Shown: positions 46,217 through 54,486 of the stretch, piece by piece | Numbering within the stretch: the stretch's first letter is position 1 | Layout of the letters: each line of letters starts with the position of its first letter | From: Microbacterium flavescens | GTDB lineage: Bacteria > Actinomycetota > Actinomycetes > Actinomycetales > Microbacteriaceae | Assembly: GCF_018588945.1 (NCBI RefSeq) | Contig: NZ_JAFIWA010000002.1 | Span: forward strand, 310,001-374,000 | Length of the DNA: 64,000 nucleotides | Reading direction: 5' to 3' | The notes under the pieces: generated by a model | The model's input: the letters and a program-made list of their open reading frames with translations, nothing else | What the model was told of the DNA's origin: nothing | The model's database searches: none | Translations under genes and position numbers: made by a program

Positions 46217-47968
46217 TCAGCCCTCGTCGAGCTCGAGCCGCTCGAGCGGCTGGGTTTCGATGTGCAGGTGCTCCGCGGCATCCCGCTCCTCCGCCAGAGG
46301 GAAGGAGACGCGGAACGTGGCGCCCCCGCCCGGGGTGTCGGTGACGCCGACCGAGCCGTGGAGGGCCTCGACGATCGACGCCACGATCGACAGACCGAGT
46401 CCCGAGCCGCCGGTCTCGCGGGTGCGCGACGTGTCGGCACGCCAGAACCGCTGGAAGATCTTGTCCTTGATCTGGTCGGGCACGCCCTCGCCGTGGTCGA
46501 TGATCTCGACCCAGCCCATGCGCGTGCTCGCGTCGGCTCCGACGCGCAGCTCGATCGGCGAGTCCTCTGCGGTGAACCGGCGGGCGTTGCCGAGAAGGTT
46601 GGTGACGACCTGCCGGATCCGGTTCTCGTCGCCGAGCACGACGGGAAGCGCCGCGCCCGCAGGCGCCGCCGGCTCGTCGACGGGTGTCAGGGGAGGCACT
46701 TCGCGCGCGGCGGTCGCGCTCGTCGCCGGCACCGGGCGGGGACGGCGGCGGAGCAGCGAAAGCGTGGCTCCCGCCCTCGTGAGTGCGGTCACAGGCGGTC
46801 GCCGCTTCTCCGGCGCGTCGGTGGGCTCGTCTCCCGGCTCGGCCGGGGAGACGGGTGCGGGGCGCTCGTCGCCGATCATGTCGATCACCGTCACCGGCCT
46901 CATCGGAGCGGACGCGCGGAGGTCGAGGGCCGCGTCGCGCGCGATCGGGCGCAGATCCACCGGCGCGATCACGACGTCGCGCCGCTCGTCGAGGCGCGCG
47001 AGGGCGAGGAGGTCCTCGACGAGCACGCCCATGCGGATGGCTTCCTTCTCGATGCGCTCCATCGACTGGGCGACATCCTCGTCGCCGCGGATCGCGCCCA
47101 TCCGGTACAGCTCGGCGTAGCCGCGGACCGTCACGAGCGGCGTGCGCAGCTCGTGGCTGGCGTCGCCGACGAAGCGGCGCATCTGGCGCACGGTCGAGTC
47201 GCGCTGCGAGATGGCGGCGTCGACACGGTCGAGCATCGCGTTGATGGCTGTCTTGAGCCGGCCCACCTCCGTCGAGGTGGGCTCGATGTCGGTCATGCGC
47301 AGGCTGAAGTCGCCTCCCGCGATCGCATCGGCGGTCGTCTCGACCTGCCCGAGGCTGCGGAACGTGAGCGTGACGAGCCAGCGCGTGGCGACGGCTCCGA
47401 TGAGCAGCGTGATGATCGCCAGGATCGTATAGATACCGAGGAAGGTCGCGACGACCTGATTGACCGGCGCCACCGGCAGCGCGACGAGCTGCGGCAGCAG
47501 AATGCCGCCCGACACTTCGAGCGGGGCGACGCTCGCGCGGAAGCGCGCGCCGGTCTCGGCGTCCTTCAGCTCGAACGCCTGTGCGCCGTCCGTGTAGGCC
47601 TTCTCGAGGGAGAACTTCACGGGGAAATCGGGCTGGGGCTCGCCCCCGCCCGCCGCGACGATGAACTCGCCCTCCGGCTGGTACAGGGCGACGTGGTAGT
47701 CCGTGCGGGGAACGCCCTCTTTCTCACTCGCGTCGACCACGCCGTTGATGATGTCGATGTCGAAGAGGTTGGCGCCGATCTCGGTGCCGGCGACCTGCGT
47801 GACGGTCGTGTCGAGGTTGACGATCAGGGCGTTGCGGAGGAAGAGCGTCGCGCCGGCACCCGTGGCCACGAGACCCATCGCGAGCACGGCGACCGTGACC
47901 CCGGTGACCTTCGCGCGCAGGCTGGTGCCGCGCCACCACCGGGTGATCGCGTCTGTCTTCTGCGCCAG
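46217..47968 (-). CDS. Sensor histidine kinase with non-standard (CTG) start
   Basis: 583 residues if CTG 47968 is used. First helix about 20-40, extracytoplasmic domain, second helix, HAMP (after about 190), HisKA (DASHELRTP) and HATPase (NLLGNARRF, GEGVPDQI, GGSGLGLSIV). Between HisKA and the N-box is a Pro/Ala/Arg-rich stretch of about 90 residues (PVSPAEPGDEPTDAPEKRRP). No ATG/GTG/TTG occurs between the regulator stop and the first helix, and CTG has GAGGGGG five bases upstream. GTG 47887 would cut the first helix. Confidence 0.82.
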   Translation of the reverse strand: MAQKTDAITRWWRGTSLRAKVTGVTVAVLAMGLVATGAGATLFLRNALIVNLDTTVTQVAGTEIGANLFDIDIINGVVDASEKEGVPRTDYHVALYQPEGEFIVAAGGGEPQPDFPVKFSLEKAYTDGAQAFELKDAETGARFRASVAPLEVSGGILLPQLVALPVAPVNQVVATFLGIYTILAIITLLIGAVATRWLVTLTFRSLGQVETTADAIAGGDFSLRMTDIEPTSTEVGRLKTAINAMLDRVDAAISQRDSTVRQMRRFVGDASHELRTPLVTVRGYAELYRMGAIRGDEDVAQSMERIEKEAIRMGVLVEDLLALARLDERRDVVIAPVDLRPIARDAALDLRASAPMRPVTVIDMIGDERPAPVSPAEPGDEPTDAPEKRRPPVTALTRAGATLSLLRRRPRPVPATSATAAREVPPLTPVDEPAAPAGAALPVVLGDENRIRQVVTNLLGNARRFTAEDSPIELRVGADASTRMGWVEIIDHGEGVPDQIKDKIFQRFWRADTSRTRETGGSGLGLSIVASIVEALHGSVGVTDTPGGGATFRVSFPLAEERDAAEHLHIETQPLERLELDEG

Positions 47969-47992
47969 GGTGGCCCCCTCGATGTGCCGCGG

Positions 47993-48685
47993 TTACGCGG
48001 TCTTGCCCGCCTTGAGCATGTAGCCGAAGCCGCGCTTGGTCTGGATGAGCGGCTCGGACGAGTGCGGGTCGATCTTGCGGCGAAGGTAGGAGATGTAGCT
48101 CTCGACGATGCCGGCGTCGCCGTTGAAGTCGTACTCCCACACGTGGTCGAGGATCTGGGCCTTCGACAGCACGCGGTTGGGGTTGAGCATGAGATAGCGC
48201 AGCAGCTTGAACTCGGTCGGGCTGAGATCGATGCTGGCGTCGCCGACCTGCACGTCGTGGGTGTCCTGGTCCATGGTGAGCTCGCCGGCGCGGATGATGG
48301 ACTCCTCGTCGGCCTGCATCGTGCGGCGCAGGATGGCCTGGATGCGCGCGACGATCTCGTCGAGGCTGAAGGGCTTCGTGACGTAGTCGTCGCCTCCGGC
48401 GTTGAGGCCGGTGATCTTGTCCTCGGTCTCGTCCTTGGCGGTGAGGAAGAGGATCGGGGCGGTGTAACCGGCGCCGCGGAGGCGCTTGGTGACGCTGAAC
48501 CCGTTCATGTCGGGCAGCATCACGTCGAGGATGATCAGATCCGGCTCCTCTTCGAGGACAGCCGAGATCGTCTGAGCCCCGTTGGAGACGGCCCTCACCT
48601 GGAACCCCGCGAAGCGGAGGCTCGTGATGAGCAGGTCGCGGATGTTCGGCTCGTCGTCCACGACGAGGATGCGAGGTGCTGTCAT
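47993..48685 (-). CDS. OmpR-family response regulator
   Basis: 230 residues. Receiver with D10/D11, D54 and K near 104, then a winged helix ending QTKRGFGYMLKAG. Partner of the following kinase, encoded in the same frame after its TAA. Sequence is near TcrX/PrrA-type regulators; signal unknown. Confidence 0.9.
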   Translation of the reverse strand: MTAPRILVVDDEPNIRDLLITSLRFAGFQVRAVSNGAQTISAVLEEEPDLIILDVMLPDMNGFSVTKRLRGAGYTAPILFLTAKDETEDKITGLNAGGDDYVTKPFSLDEIVARIQAILRRTMQADEESIIRAGELTMDQDTHDVQVGDASIDLSPTEFKLLRYLMLNPNRVLSKAQILDHVWEYDFNGDAGIVESYISYLRRKIDPHSSEPLIQTKRGFGYMLKAGKTA

Positions 48686-48764
48686 GCCCTCATTATGGCC
48701 AGGGATCGCACGCGGTGTCTGGATATCCGGGGAAGAGTCCCGGATCGGGCCCGCACGCGGTCCG

Positions 48765-49316
48765 TCACGCGGCGAGGCAGCCGTGCACCGCGACCGCCAC
48801 GCTCGGGCGGACGGGAGCGTTCGGATCGACACTCAGCCGATGGAGGATGATGCCGTCGCCGAACGCCATGAAGGCATGGAGTGCGGTGTCAGGATGCCGC
48901 GCCCCAAGTGTCACCAGCAGGTTCCGCGACCATGCGGCCATCGCCTCGCGCTGGGCGCTCAGGGGGGCGAAGAGCTCAGGCTCGGCAGCCGCGTCGAGGA
49001 AGAGCGCGTAGCGCGCGCGGGTGCGCACGGCATGGGGTCCGGTGAGCAGCTCGATTGCGGAGCTGAACACGTCGATGAACCCGTCGAGGTCGTCGAAGGG
49101 CTGGGCGAGGACGGCGCCGAGATCATGCCTCTCCTGCTCGGCGATCCACTGCGTCACCCCCGACAGCAGCGCGTCGCGCGTGCGGAAGTGGTTCGACGTC
49201 GAGCCGCGGGGGAGGCCCGCCTCTGTGTCGATCCTGGCGTGGGTGAGCGCACGGATCCCCTGGGTGCCGACCAGGTGGACGGCCGCGCTGAGGCTCCGTT
49301 CGCGGGTGGTGCTCAT
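48765..49316 (-). CDS. TetR-family transcriptional regulator
   Basis: 183 residues. The N-terminal HTH (about 20-50, THARIDTEAGLPRGSTSNHF) is TetR-like, with a helical ligand domain behind. Leaderless promoter TAGGCT. It faces the hydrolase gene across a shared palindrome, so probably represses both. Confidence 0.86.
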   Translation of the reverse strand: MSTTRERSLSAAVHLVGTQGIRALTHARIDTEAGLPRGSTSNHFRTRDALLSGVTQWIAEQERHDLGAVLAQPFDDLDGFIDVFSSAIELLTGPHAVRTRARYALFLDAAAEPELFAPLSAQREAMAAWSRNLLVTLGARHPDTALHAFMAFGDGIILHRLSVDPNAPVRPSVAVAVHGCLAA

Positions 49317-49329
49317 CGGTGGGAGCCTA
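49317..49329 (-). promoter_or_regulatory. Leaderless promoter of TetR gene
   Basis: TAGGCT (49329-49324 on the minus strand), seven bases, ATG 49316. Confidence 0.55.
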
Positions 49330-49342
49330 TTCGATGTTCCAC

Positions 49343-49378
49343 ACTACGATCATAGTGACACGGTACTATGAACGTAGT
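49343..49378. promoter_or_regulatory. TetR operator palindrome
   Basis: Arms ACTACGATCATAGT and ACTATGAACGTAGT (one mismatch), eight-base spacer. It abuts the hydrolase -10 box, so binding would block that promoter. Confidence 0.75.
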
Positions 49379-49389
49379 ACATTGTCGCC
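49378..49389 (+). promoter_or_regulatory. Leaderless promoter of hydrolase gene
   Basis: TACATT (49378-49383), six bases, ATG 49390; the first base touches the TetR operator. Confidence 0.5.
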
Positions 49390-50259
49390 ATGACCGAGAC
49401 CACCGGCATCCGCTCGCGAACGGTCACCGCGAACGGACTGAGGATGCACGTGACCGACGCCGGCACCGGCTCGCCGGTGCTGATGCTTCACGGGTTCCCG
49501 CAGAGCGCTCGGGAATGGAGGCGCGTGATGGCAGCGCTGTCGGACCGCGCGCACCTGATCGCGCCGGATCTGCGCGGTGCGGGCGAGACGGATGCGCCGT
49601 CCTCCGGCTATGACTCGCCGACCGTCATGCGCGACCTCGTCGCCCTCCTCGACGAGCTGGGGCTCGAGCAGGTCGACCTGGTCGGTCATGACTGGGGAGC
49701 GCTCGTCGGCTTCGACCTGTGCCTGGCTCATCCGGACCGCGTGCGACGATACGTCGCCATCGCCGTGCCCGCGCCCTACTTCCGCATGAGTCGAGCGCTC
49801 GCGGCGGGGCTCATGCGGGCCATGCCGCATCTCTGGTTCCAATGGGTCATCGCGACGCCCGGGCTGGGGCCGATGGCGTTGTCGCGGGGGAGGCAGCGAT
49901 TCGCCCACTGGCTGCTGCGCGGCTTCGAGAAGCGATCGATGGACGCCGACGACGTTGCGGCGTACGTCGAGGCACTGCGGGACCCTCGTCGCGCACGGGC
50001 GGCATCCAAGCTCTACCGCGGTCTCATCCTGCCGGGCTTCATGAACGCACTCCGCGGCCGGTACATCGGTCGCGTGCTGCACACGCCCACCCTCGTGCTG
50101 TTCGGAGCCGACGACGCGCTTCTGCCGAAGGACGCGCTCGCCGTCAGCCCGGATGACGCGCCGAACACGACGGTCGAGTTCGTCCCTGACGGCGGTCACT
50201 TCCTCGTCGACGACAATCCAGACGCCGTCGCTCAGCGGATCGGCGACTTCCTCCGCTGA
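49390..50259 (+). CDS. Alpha/beta hydrolase, epoxide-hydrolase-like
   Basis: 289 residues. HGFPQS oxyanion loop (34-39), nucleophile motif GHDWG with D101, and catalytic His in GGHFLVD near the C-terminus. An aspartate nucleophile is typical of epoxide hydrolases and haloalkane dehalogenases. Controlled by the adjacent TetR gene. Substrate unknown. Confidence 0.85.
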   Translation: MTETTGIRSRTVTANGLRMHVTDAGTGSPVLMLHGFPQSAREWRRVMAALSDRAHLIAPDLRGAGETDAPSSGYDSPTVMRDLVALLDELGLEQVDLVGHDWGALVGFDLCLAHPDRVRRYVAIAVPAPYFRMSRALAAGLMRAMPHLWFQWVIATPGLGPMALSRGRQRFAHWLLRGFEKRSMDADDVAAYVEALRDPRRARAASKLYRGLILPGFMNALRGRYIGRVLHTPTLVLFGADDALLPKDALAVSPDDAPNTTVEFVPDGGHFLVDDNPDAVAQRIGDFLR

Positions 50260-50288
50260 TTCCCTCCATCGACGTGGCCGCCAGGAAG

Positions 50289-50954
50289 TCAGGCGGCAGG
50301 GGCTCCATCGATGGCGACGCAGCAGCGCCCGGCAGCAGCATCGAGGCGCGGGGTCCGCTCGTCGCCTGTCGCGTCGACCAGCCCCTCCACGAGGGAGAGG
50401 TTGGCCCCGCACACGAGCGGCGTGTGCCGGGTCGCCAGGGCATGGAAGGGGCAGTTCTCGAGCGTGACGCGTCCGGTGCCGTCGTCGGACGGGGAGTACC
50501 CGCACCGGGTGAGTGCGTCCTCCAGGCTCGGCTGCGCACGTCCGAGCGCGAGCCCGAGCGCTCGCGCCTCGAGGCTCACGGCATCCCGCACCGTCGTCCC
50601 CTCACGCTCCGCGCGCTCGATCGCGGCCGCGAACAGCTCGCCGACGAGCTCGTAGTGGCGCTCCGGCATGCTCGCGATCACGTCGACGTGTGCCGCCCGG
50701 TAGAGCTTCGCCGGCCGCCCGGCGCCGGGCCCGGAGCGGCCGCTCAGCCGCCTGTGCTCGACCGTCACCAGGCCGGCGTCGGCCAGCCGGTCGAGGTGGA
50801 AGGCGGCCGTGCTGCGCGGGACGCTCGCCGCCGCGGCGACGTCGTCGCGGGAGAGCGGGGAATCGGATGCCGCGACCAGGCCGTAGATCTCGCCGCGAAG
50901 CCGATCGCTCAGCACCCCGACCGCATCGACCCGGTTCTCGGCGAATGCGTCCAT
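50289..50954 (-). CDS. COG2345-type HTH regulator with C-terminal cysteines
   Basis: 221 residues. N-terminal winged helix (about 22-75, LSRDDVAAAASVPRSTAAFH), then a domain with cysteines in RCGYS, ENCPFHALA, LVCGANLSLVEG and GRCCVAI (spacing C-x16-C-x13-C-x28-CC). This resembles SufR-like and other COG2345 regulators that hold an iron-sulfur cluster or sense redox state. Diverges from the folE operon, which it probably controls. Leaderless promoter TACACT. Confidence 0.82.
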   Translation of the reverse strand: MDAFAENRVDAVGVLSDRLRGEIYGLVAASDSPLSRDDVAAAASVPRSTAAFHLDRLADAGLVTVEHRRLSGRSGPGAGRPAKLYRAAHVDVIASMPERHYELVGELFAAAIERAEREGTTVRDAVSLEARALGLALGRAQPSLEDALTRCGYSPSDDGTGRVTLENCPFHALATRHTPLVCGANLSLVEGLVDATGDERTPRLDAAAGRCCVAIDGAPAA

Positions 50955-50966
50955 GGCAGGAGTGTA
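50955..50966 (-). promoter_or_regulatory. Leaderless promoter of HTH regulator
   Basis: TACACT (50966-50961 on the minus strand), six bases, ATG 50954. Confidence 0.55.
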
Positions 50967-50984
50967 GCTCTAAAACAGCGAACC

Positions 50985-51013
50985 TTGACAAAAGAACTGC
51001 CCAGATCTATGGT
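50985..51013 (+). promoter_or_regulatory. folE operon promoter
   Basis: TTGACA (50985-50990), 17-base spacer, TATGGT (51008-51013): the most canonical sigma-A-type promoter in the window, in contrast to the leaderless type. It lies 19-25 bases from the oppositely directed -10 box. Confidence 0.8.
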
Positions 51014-51040
51014 CAGGGCAACCGAGGCGAGGAGCAGGCG

Positions 51041-51670
51041 ATGACACTGACTCTCACGGAGCACGCCGTTGCACGGCTGGTCCCACGCGGTCCGGGCGGG
51101 TTCGACCGCAGCCGGGCCGAGGCGGCCGTCGCCGAGCTGCTCGCGGCCCTGGGGCACGGCACCGATGACGCCCATCTCGCCGACACGCCCCGCCGGGTCG
51201 CCGAGGGGCTGCGCGAGCTGCTCACTCCCCGCGACTTCGACTTCACCACGTTCCCCAACGACGACGGCTACGACGAGGTGGTCGTGGTGCGAGGCATCCG
51301 CTTCACCTCCCTCTGCGGCCACCATCTGCTGCCGTTCCAGGGGGTGGCCGATGTCGGGTACCTGCCGGGCGACCGGCTCGTCGGACTGTCGAAGCTGGCG
51401 CGAGTCGTCGACGCGCACGCCCGGGCACCGCAGGTGCAGGAGCGGCTCACCGTGCAGATCGCCGACCACCTCGCACAGCGCCTCGACGCGCGAGCCGTGG
51501 GCGTGGTGATGCGCGCGGAGCACCTGTGCATGTCGGTGCGCGGCGTGCGCGCCCAGGGGACGACGACGGTGACGTCGGCATTCCGAGGCGAGCTGGCGAC
51601 GGATCCCGCCTTCCGCGCGCACTTCCGTCCCGGCGCGCCGCTCGAGGAGGAACCATGGCGCACATCGTGA
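51041..51670 (+). CDS. folE: GTP cyclohydrolase I (FolE)
   Basis: 209 residues. Zinc ligands are intact: Cys and His in SLCGHHLLPF and Cys in EHLCMSVRGV. GTP to dihydroneopterin triphosphate, first step of folate and pterin synthesis. A 30-residue N-terminal extension is not in classical FolE. ATG 51041 has GGAGCAGG. First gene of a four-gene operon; overlaps the next by 16 bases. Confidence 0.93.
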   Translation: MTLTLTEHAVARLVPRGPGGFDRSRAEAAVAELLAALGHGTDDAHLADTPRRVAEGLRELLTPRDFDFTTFPNDDGYDEVVVVRGIRFTSLCGHHLLPFQGVADVGYLPGDRLVGLSKLARVVDAHARAPQVQERLTVQIADHLAQRLDARAVGVVMRAEHLCMSVRGVRAQGTTTVTSAFRGELATDPAFRAHFRPGAPLEEEPWRTS

Positions 51671-52872
51671 TCGTGGGCGGCGGGATGGCCGCCGGCACCG
51701 CCGCCCAGACGCTTCGCAAGGAGGGATTCGACGGAGACGTCACGGTGGTCGCGGCGGAGCCCCACGAGCCGTACCAGCGGCCCCCGCTGTCGAAGGGATA
51801 CCTGGCCGGCTCCGACGACCTCGACGCCGTCATCCTCCACCCCGCTGCCTGGTACGCCGAGAACGACATCGACCTGCGCACCTCCACGCGGGCGACCGGG
51901 CTGGACGCACAGGCCGGGCGGCTCGAGACGGACGGCGGCGTGCTGTCGTACGACGCGCTGCTGCTGGCGACCGGGGCTCTGCCGCGAGCGCTCCCCATCG
52001 ACGGACACGACCTCGCGGGCGTGCACACGCTCCGACGGCTGGATGACGCCGACACCCTCGCCGCGCAGCTGCGCGGCGGTGGGCGCAGCCTGGTCCTGAT
52101 CGGATCGGGCTGGATCGGCATGGAGGTGGCCGCGACGGCGCGGACGCTCGGCAACAGCGTCACGGTCCTCGAGCGAGATCCCGTGCCGCTCGCGCTCGCC
52201 GTGGGCCCGCGCATGGGCGAGATGTTCCGCCGGCTGCACCTCGAGAAAGGCGTGGATCTGCACACCAGCGTGGGGGTCGAGCGCATCACGGGGCGCGATC
52301 ATGCGGACGGCGTCGTCGTCGACGGCGAGACGGTGCCCGCCGACCTCGTGCTGATCGGGGTGGGGGCGGTTCCCGACACCGTGCTCGCCGAGCAGGCCGG
52401 GATCACCGTGCAGAACGGCATCCTGACCGACGCGTCGCTGCGCACGAGCGCTCCCGGGGTCTACGCGGCGGGCGACGTGGCCAACGCGTACCACCCCGTG
52501 ATCCAGCGTCATCTGCGCAGCGAGCACTGGGACAACGCGCTCAAAGCCGGCAAGGTCGCCGCCCGCGGGATGATGGGCCGACCGGCGAGGCACGACGGCA
52601 TCCCGTACTTCTACACCGACCAGTACGACCTCGGCATGGAGCTCTCCGGCTACCCGCCGCTCATGGCCGACGCCGAGCTCGTGGTGCGGGGCGACCTCGA
52701 GGCGCGCGAGTTCATCGCGTTCTGGGTCTCGGACGGTCGCGTCGTCGGCGGCATGAACGTCAACGTGTGGGACGTGCAGAAGCAGATCAAGTCCCTGATC
52801 AGCAGCGGTGAGCGAGTGGATGCCTCGGCCCTGCGCGACCCGGACACCCCGCTGGACAGCCTGCTCCCATGA
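51655..52872 (+). CDS. FAD-dependent ferredoxin-reductase-type oxidoreductase
   Basis: 405 residues. FAD-binding GGGMAAGTAAQTL, NAD(P)-binding LIGSGWIGMEVAA, second FAD motif GVYAAGDVANAY, then a C-terminal reductase domain (YFYTDQYDLGMELSGYP). Resembles BphA4/rhodocoxin-type reductases feeding electrons to small iron-sulfur proteins. No ferredoxin is encoded beside it. GAGGAGG precedes the ATG. Confidence 0.9.
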   Translation: MAHIVIVGGGMAAGTAAQTLRKEGFDGDVTVVAAEPHEPYQRPPLSKGYLAGSDDLDAVILHPAAWYAENDIDLRTSTRATGLDAQAGRLETDGGVLSYDALLLATGALPRALPIDGHDLAGVHTLRRLDDADTLAAQLRGGGRSLVLIGSGWIGMEVAATARTLGNSVTVLERDPVPLALAVGPRMGEMFRRLHLEKGVDLHTSVGVERITGRDHADGVVVDGETVPADLVLIGVGAVPDTVLAEQAGITVQNGILTDASLRTSAPGVYAAGDVANAYHPVIQRHLRSEHWDNALKAGKVAARGMMGRPARHDGIPYFYTDQYDLGMELSGYPPLMADAELVVRGDLEAREFIAFWVSDGRVVGGMNVNVWDVQKQIKSLISSGERVDASALRDPDTPLDSLLP

Positions 52873-53768
52873 CGATCCCGCTGACCCTTCCGCTCGCTTC
52901 TCCGGTCGGCATCGGCCAGGAGGCGCTCGACCTGTCGCGACGGGTAGCGGTGATGGCGATCGTCAACCGGACGCCCGACTCGTTCTACGACCGCGGTGCG
53001 ACGTTCGCGCTGCGGGCGGCCGTCGCCGCGGGCGAGGAGGCGATCGCGGAGGGGGCCGACATCGTCGATGTCGGGGGAGTGAAGTTCGCGCCCGGCCCGC
53101 CGCTTCCCGTGGCCAAGGAGATCGCGCGCGTCGTGCCCGTCGTGGAGGCGCTGGCGCCATACGCTGCGGTCAGCGTGGACACCTTCCAGCCGGCGGTGGC
53201 CCGTGCAGCGATCGACGCCGGCGCGACGATCATCAACGACACCACGGGTCTGCGCGATCCGGCGATGGCCGACGTCGTCGCCCGGGGCGGAGCCGCCATC
53301 GTCATCGCGCACAGCCTCGCCGCTCCGCGGACACCCTGGCCGCAGCCGCGCTACCGCGATGTCACGGGCGAGGTCACCGAATTCCTGGCTGAGCGCCGTG
53401 CCCTCGCGCTGGCGCACGGCATCCCCGCGGACCGCATCATCCTCGACCCCGGCCACGACCTCAACAAGAACACGCTCCACTCGCTCGAGCTCACACGACG
53501 CTTGGGCGAGCTGACGGCGCTCGGCGCTCCCGTGCTGGTCGCGCTGTCGAACAAGGACTTCGTGGGCGAGACGCTCCGGCGCGACCGCGACGGACGCGTG
53601 GCCGGCTCGCTCGCCGCGGCCGTGCTCTGCGTGCTGCAGGGCGCGCGGATCGTCCGCACCCACAACGTGCGCGCGACCGTGGACGCGGTGCGCATGACCG
53701 AGGCGGTGCTCGGCTGGCGGGAGCCCGCCTACCTCCGGCACAACATGGGTCCGGAAGGGGACGACTGA
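52869..53768 (+). CDS. folP2: Dihydropteroate synthase-like (FolP2 type)
   Basis: 299 residues, TIM barrel. The pterin-pocket motif reads NRTPDSFYDRGATF instead of the NVTPDSFSDGG of classical FolP, as in M. tuberculosis FolP2, which as I recall has no DHPS activity. Segments VDVGGVKF, SVDTFQ and DPGHDLNKN are retained. Substrates unknown; folate synthesis should not be assumed. ATG overlaps the reductase stop. Confidence 0.85.
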   Translation: MTIPLTLPLASPVGIGQEALDLSRRVAVMAIVNRTPDSFYDRGATFALRAAVAAGEEAIAEGADIVDVGGVKFAPGPPLPVAKEIARVVPVVEALAPYAAVSVDTFQPAVARAAIDAGATIINDTTGLRDPAMADVVARGGAAIVIAHSLAAPRTPWPQPRYRDVTGEVTEFLAERRALALAHGIPADRIILDPGHDLNKNTLHSLELTRRLGELTALGAPVLVALSNKDFVGETLRRDRDGRVAGSLAAAVLCVLQGARIVRTHNVRATVDAVRMTEAVLGWREPAYLRHNMGPEGDD

Positions 53769-54476
53769 GTGCCGACCAGAGACGAGCTCTTCGCCGCGTA
53801 CGATCCGCCGGACCGCACGCGAAGGCGCGTGCGGATGAACTTCGTGATGAGCGCCGACGGGTCGGCGACGCTCGACGGCCGCAGCGGCTCCCTCGGCAAC
53901 CGCACCGACCGCGAGCTGATGCATGCGCTGCGCGCCATGGCCGACGTGATCGTCATCGGCGCCGGGACGGTGCGCGTCGAAGGATACGGCGGTGTCGGCG
54001 TCGACGCCGAGGCGGTGGCGTGGCGTCGTGAGCGCACGCTGGCGGAGCAGCCTCGCCTCGCCGTCGTGAGCAGGGCGCTGCGCCTCGCACCCGGTGACTC
54101 GGTGTTCACCGCGGCGGAGGTGCCCCCGGTCGTCGTCACGTGCGCCGAGGCACCGGCATCCCGACGCGAAGCGCTCGCCGACGTCGCGGAGGTCGTCGTG
54201 TGCGGCGAGCACACGGTGGATCTCGCGGCGATGCTCGCCACGTTCGCCGACCGCGGCTGGACGCAGGTGCTGTGCGAGGGTGGACCGCACCTGTTCGGGT
54301 CGCTCCTCGACGCCGGGCTCGTCGACGAGGTGTGCCTGACCCTGGCGCCTCGCTTCGCCGGCGGCGACGCCGGCCGGATCGTGCAGGACGCCTCCGAGCG
54401 CGACCGGCGCTTCTCGCTCGTCCACGCGCTCACCGACGACGAGGGCTTCGTCTTCCTCCGCTACGCCGCCGGGTGA
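53769..54476 (+). CDS. RibD C-terminal-type pyrimidine/pterin reductase
   Basis: 235 residues, dihydrofolate-reductase-like fold of RibD_C: RVRMNFVMSADGSATLDGRSG (about 19-39), IGAGTVRVEGYGG NADPH loop, and CEGGPHLFGSLLDAGLVDE. M. tuberculosis Rv2671, an RibD-like protein, has dihydrofolate reductase activity. No deaminase domain. GTG directly follows the folP2 stop. Last gene of the operon. Confidence 0.85.
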   Translation: MPTRDELFAAYDPPDRTRRRVRMNFVMSADGSATLDGRSGSLGNRTDRELMHALRAMADVIVIGAGTVRVEGYGGVGVDAEAVAWRRERTLAEQPRLAVVSRALRLAPGDSVFTAAEVPPVVVTCAEAPASRREALADVAEVVVCGEHTVDLAAMLATFADRGWTQVLCEGGPHLFGSLLDAGLVDEVCLTLAPRFAGGDAGRIVQDASERDRRFSLVHALTDDEGFVFLRYAAG

Positions 54477-54486
54477 TCAGGCGGGA

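Noticed and set aside
45680..48850. 1056-codon plus-strand frame over the WXG100 and two-component genes
   Set aside because: Antisense frame; the minus-strand kinase and regulator are unmistakable.
52869..54476. Ordinary folate biosynthesis cluster
   Set aside because: FolP carries FolP2-type motifs and the reductase is RibD-type; folB, folK and true folA are absent here.
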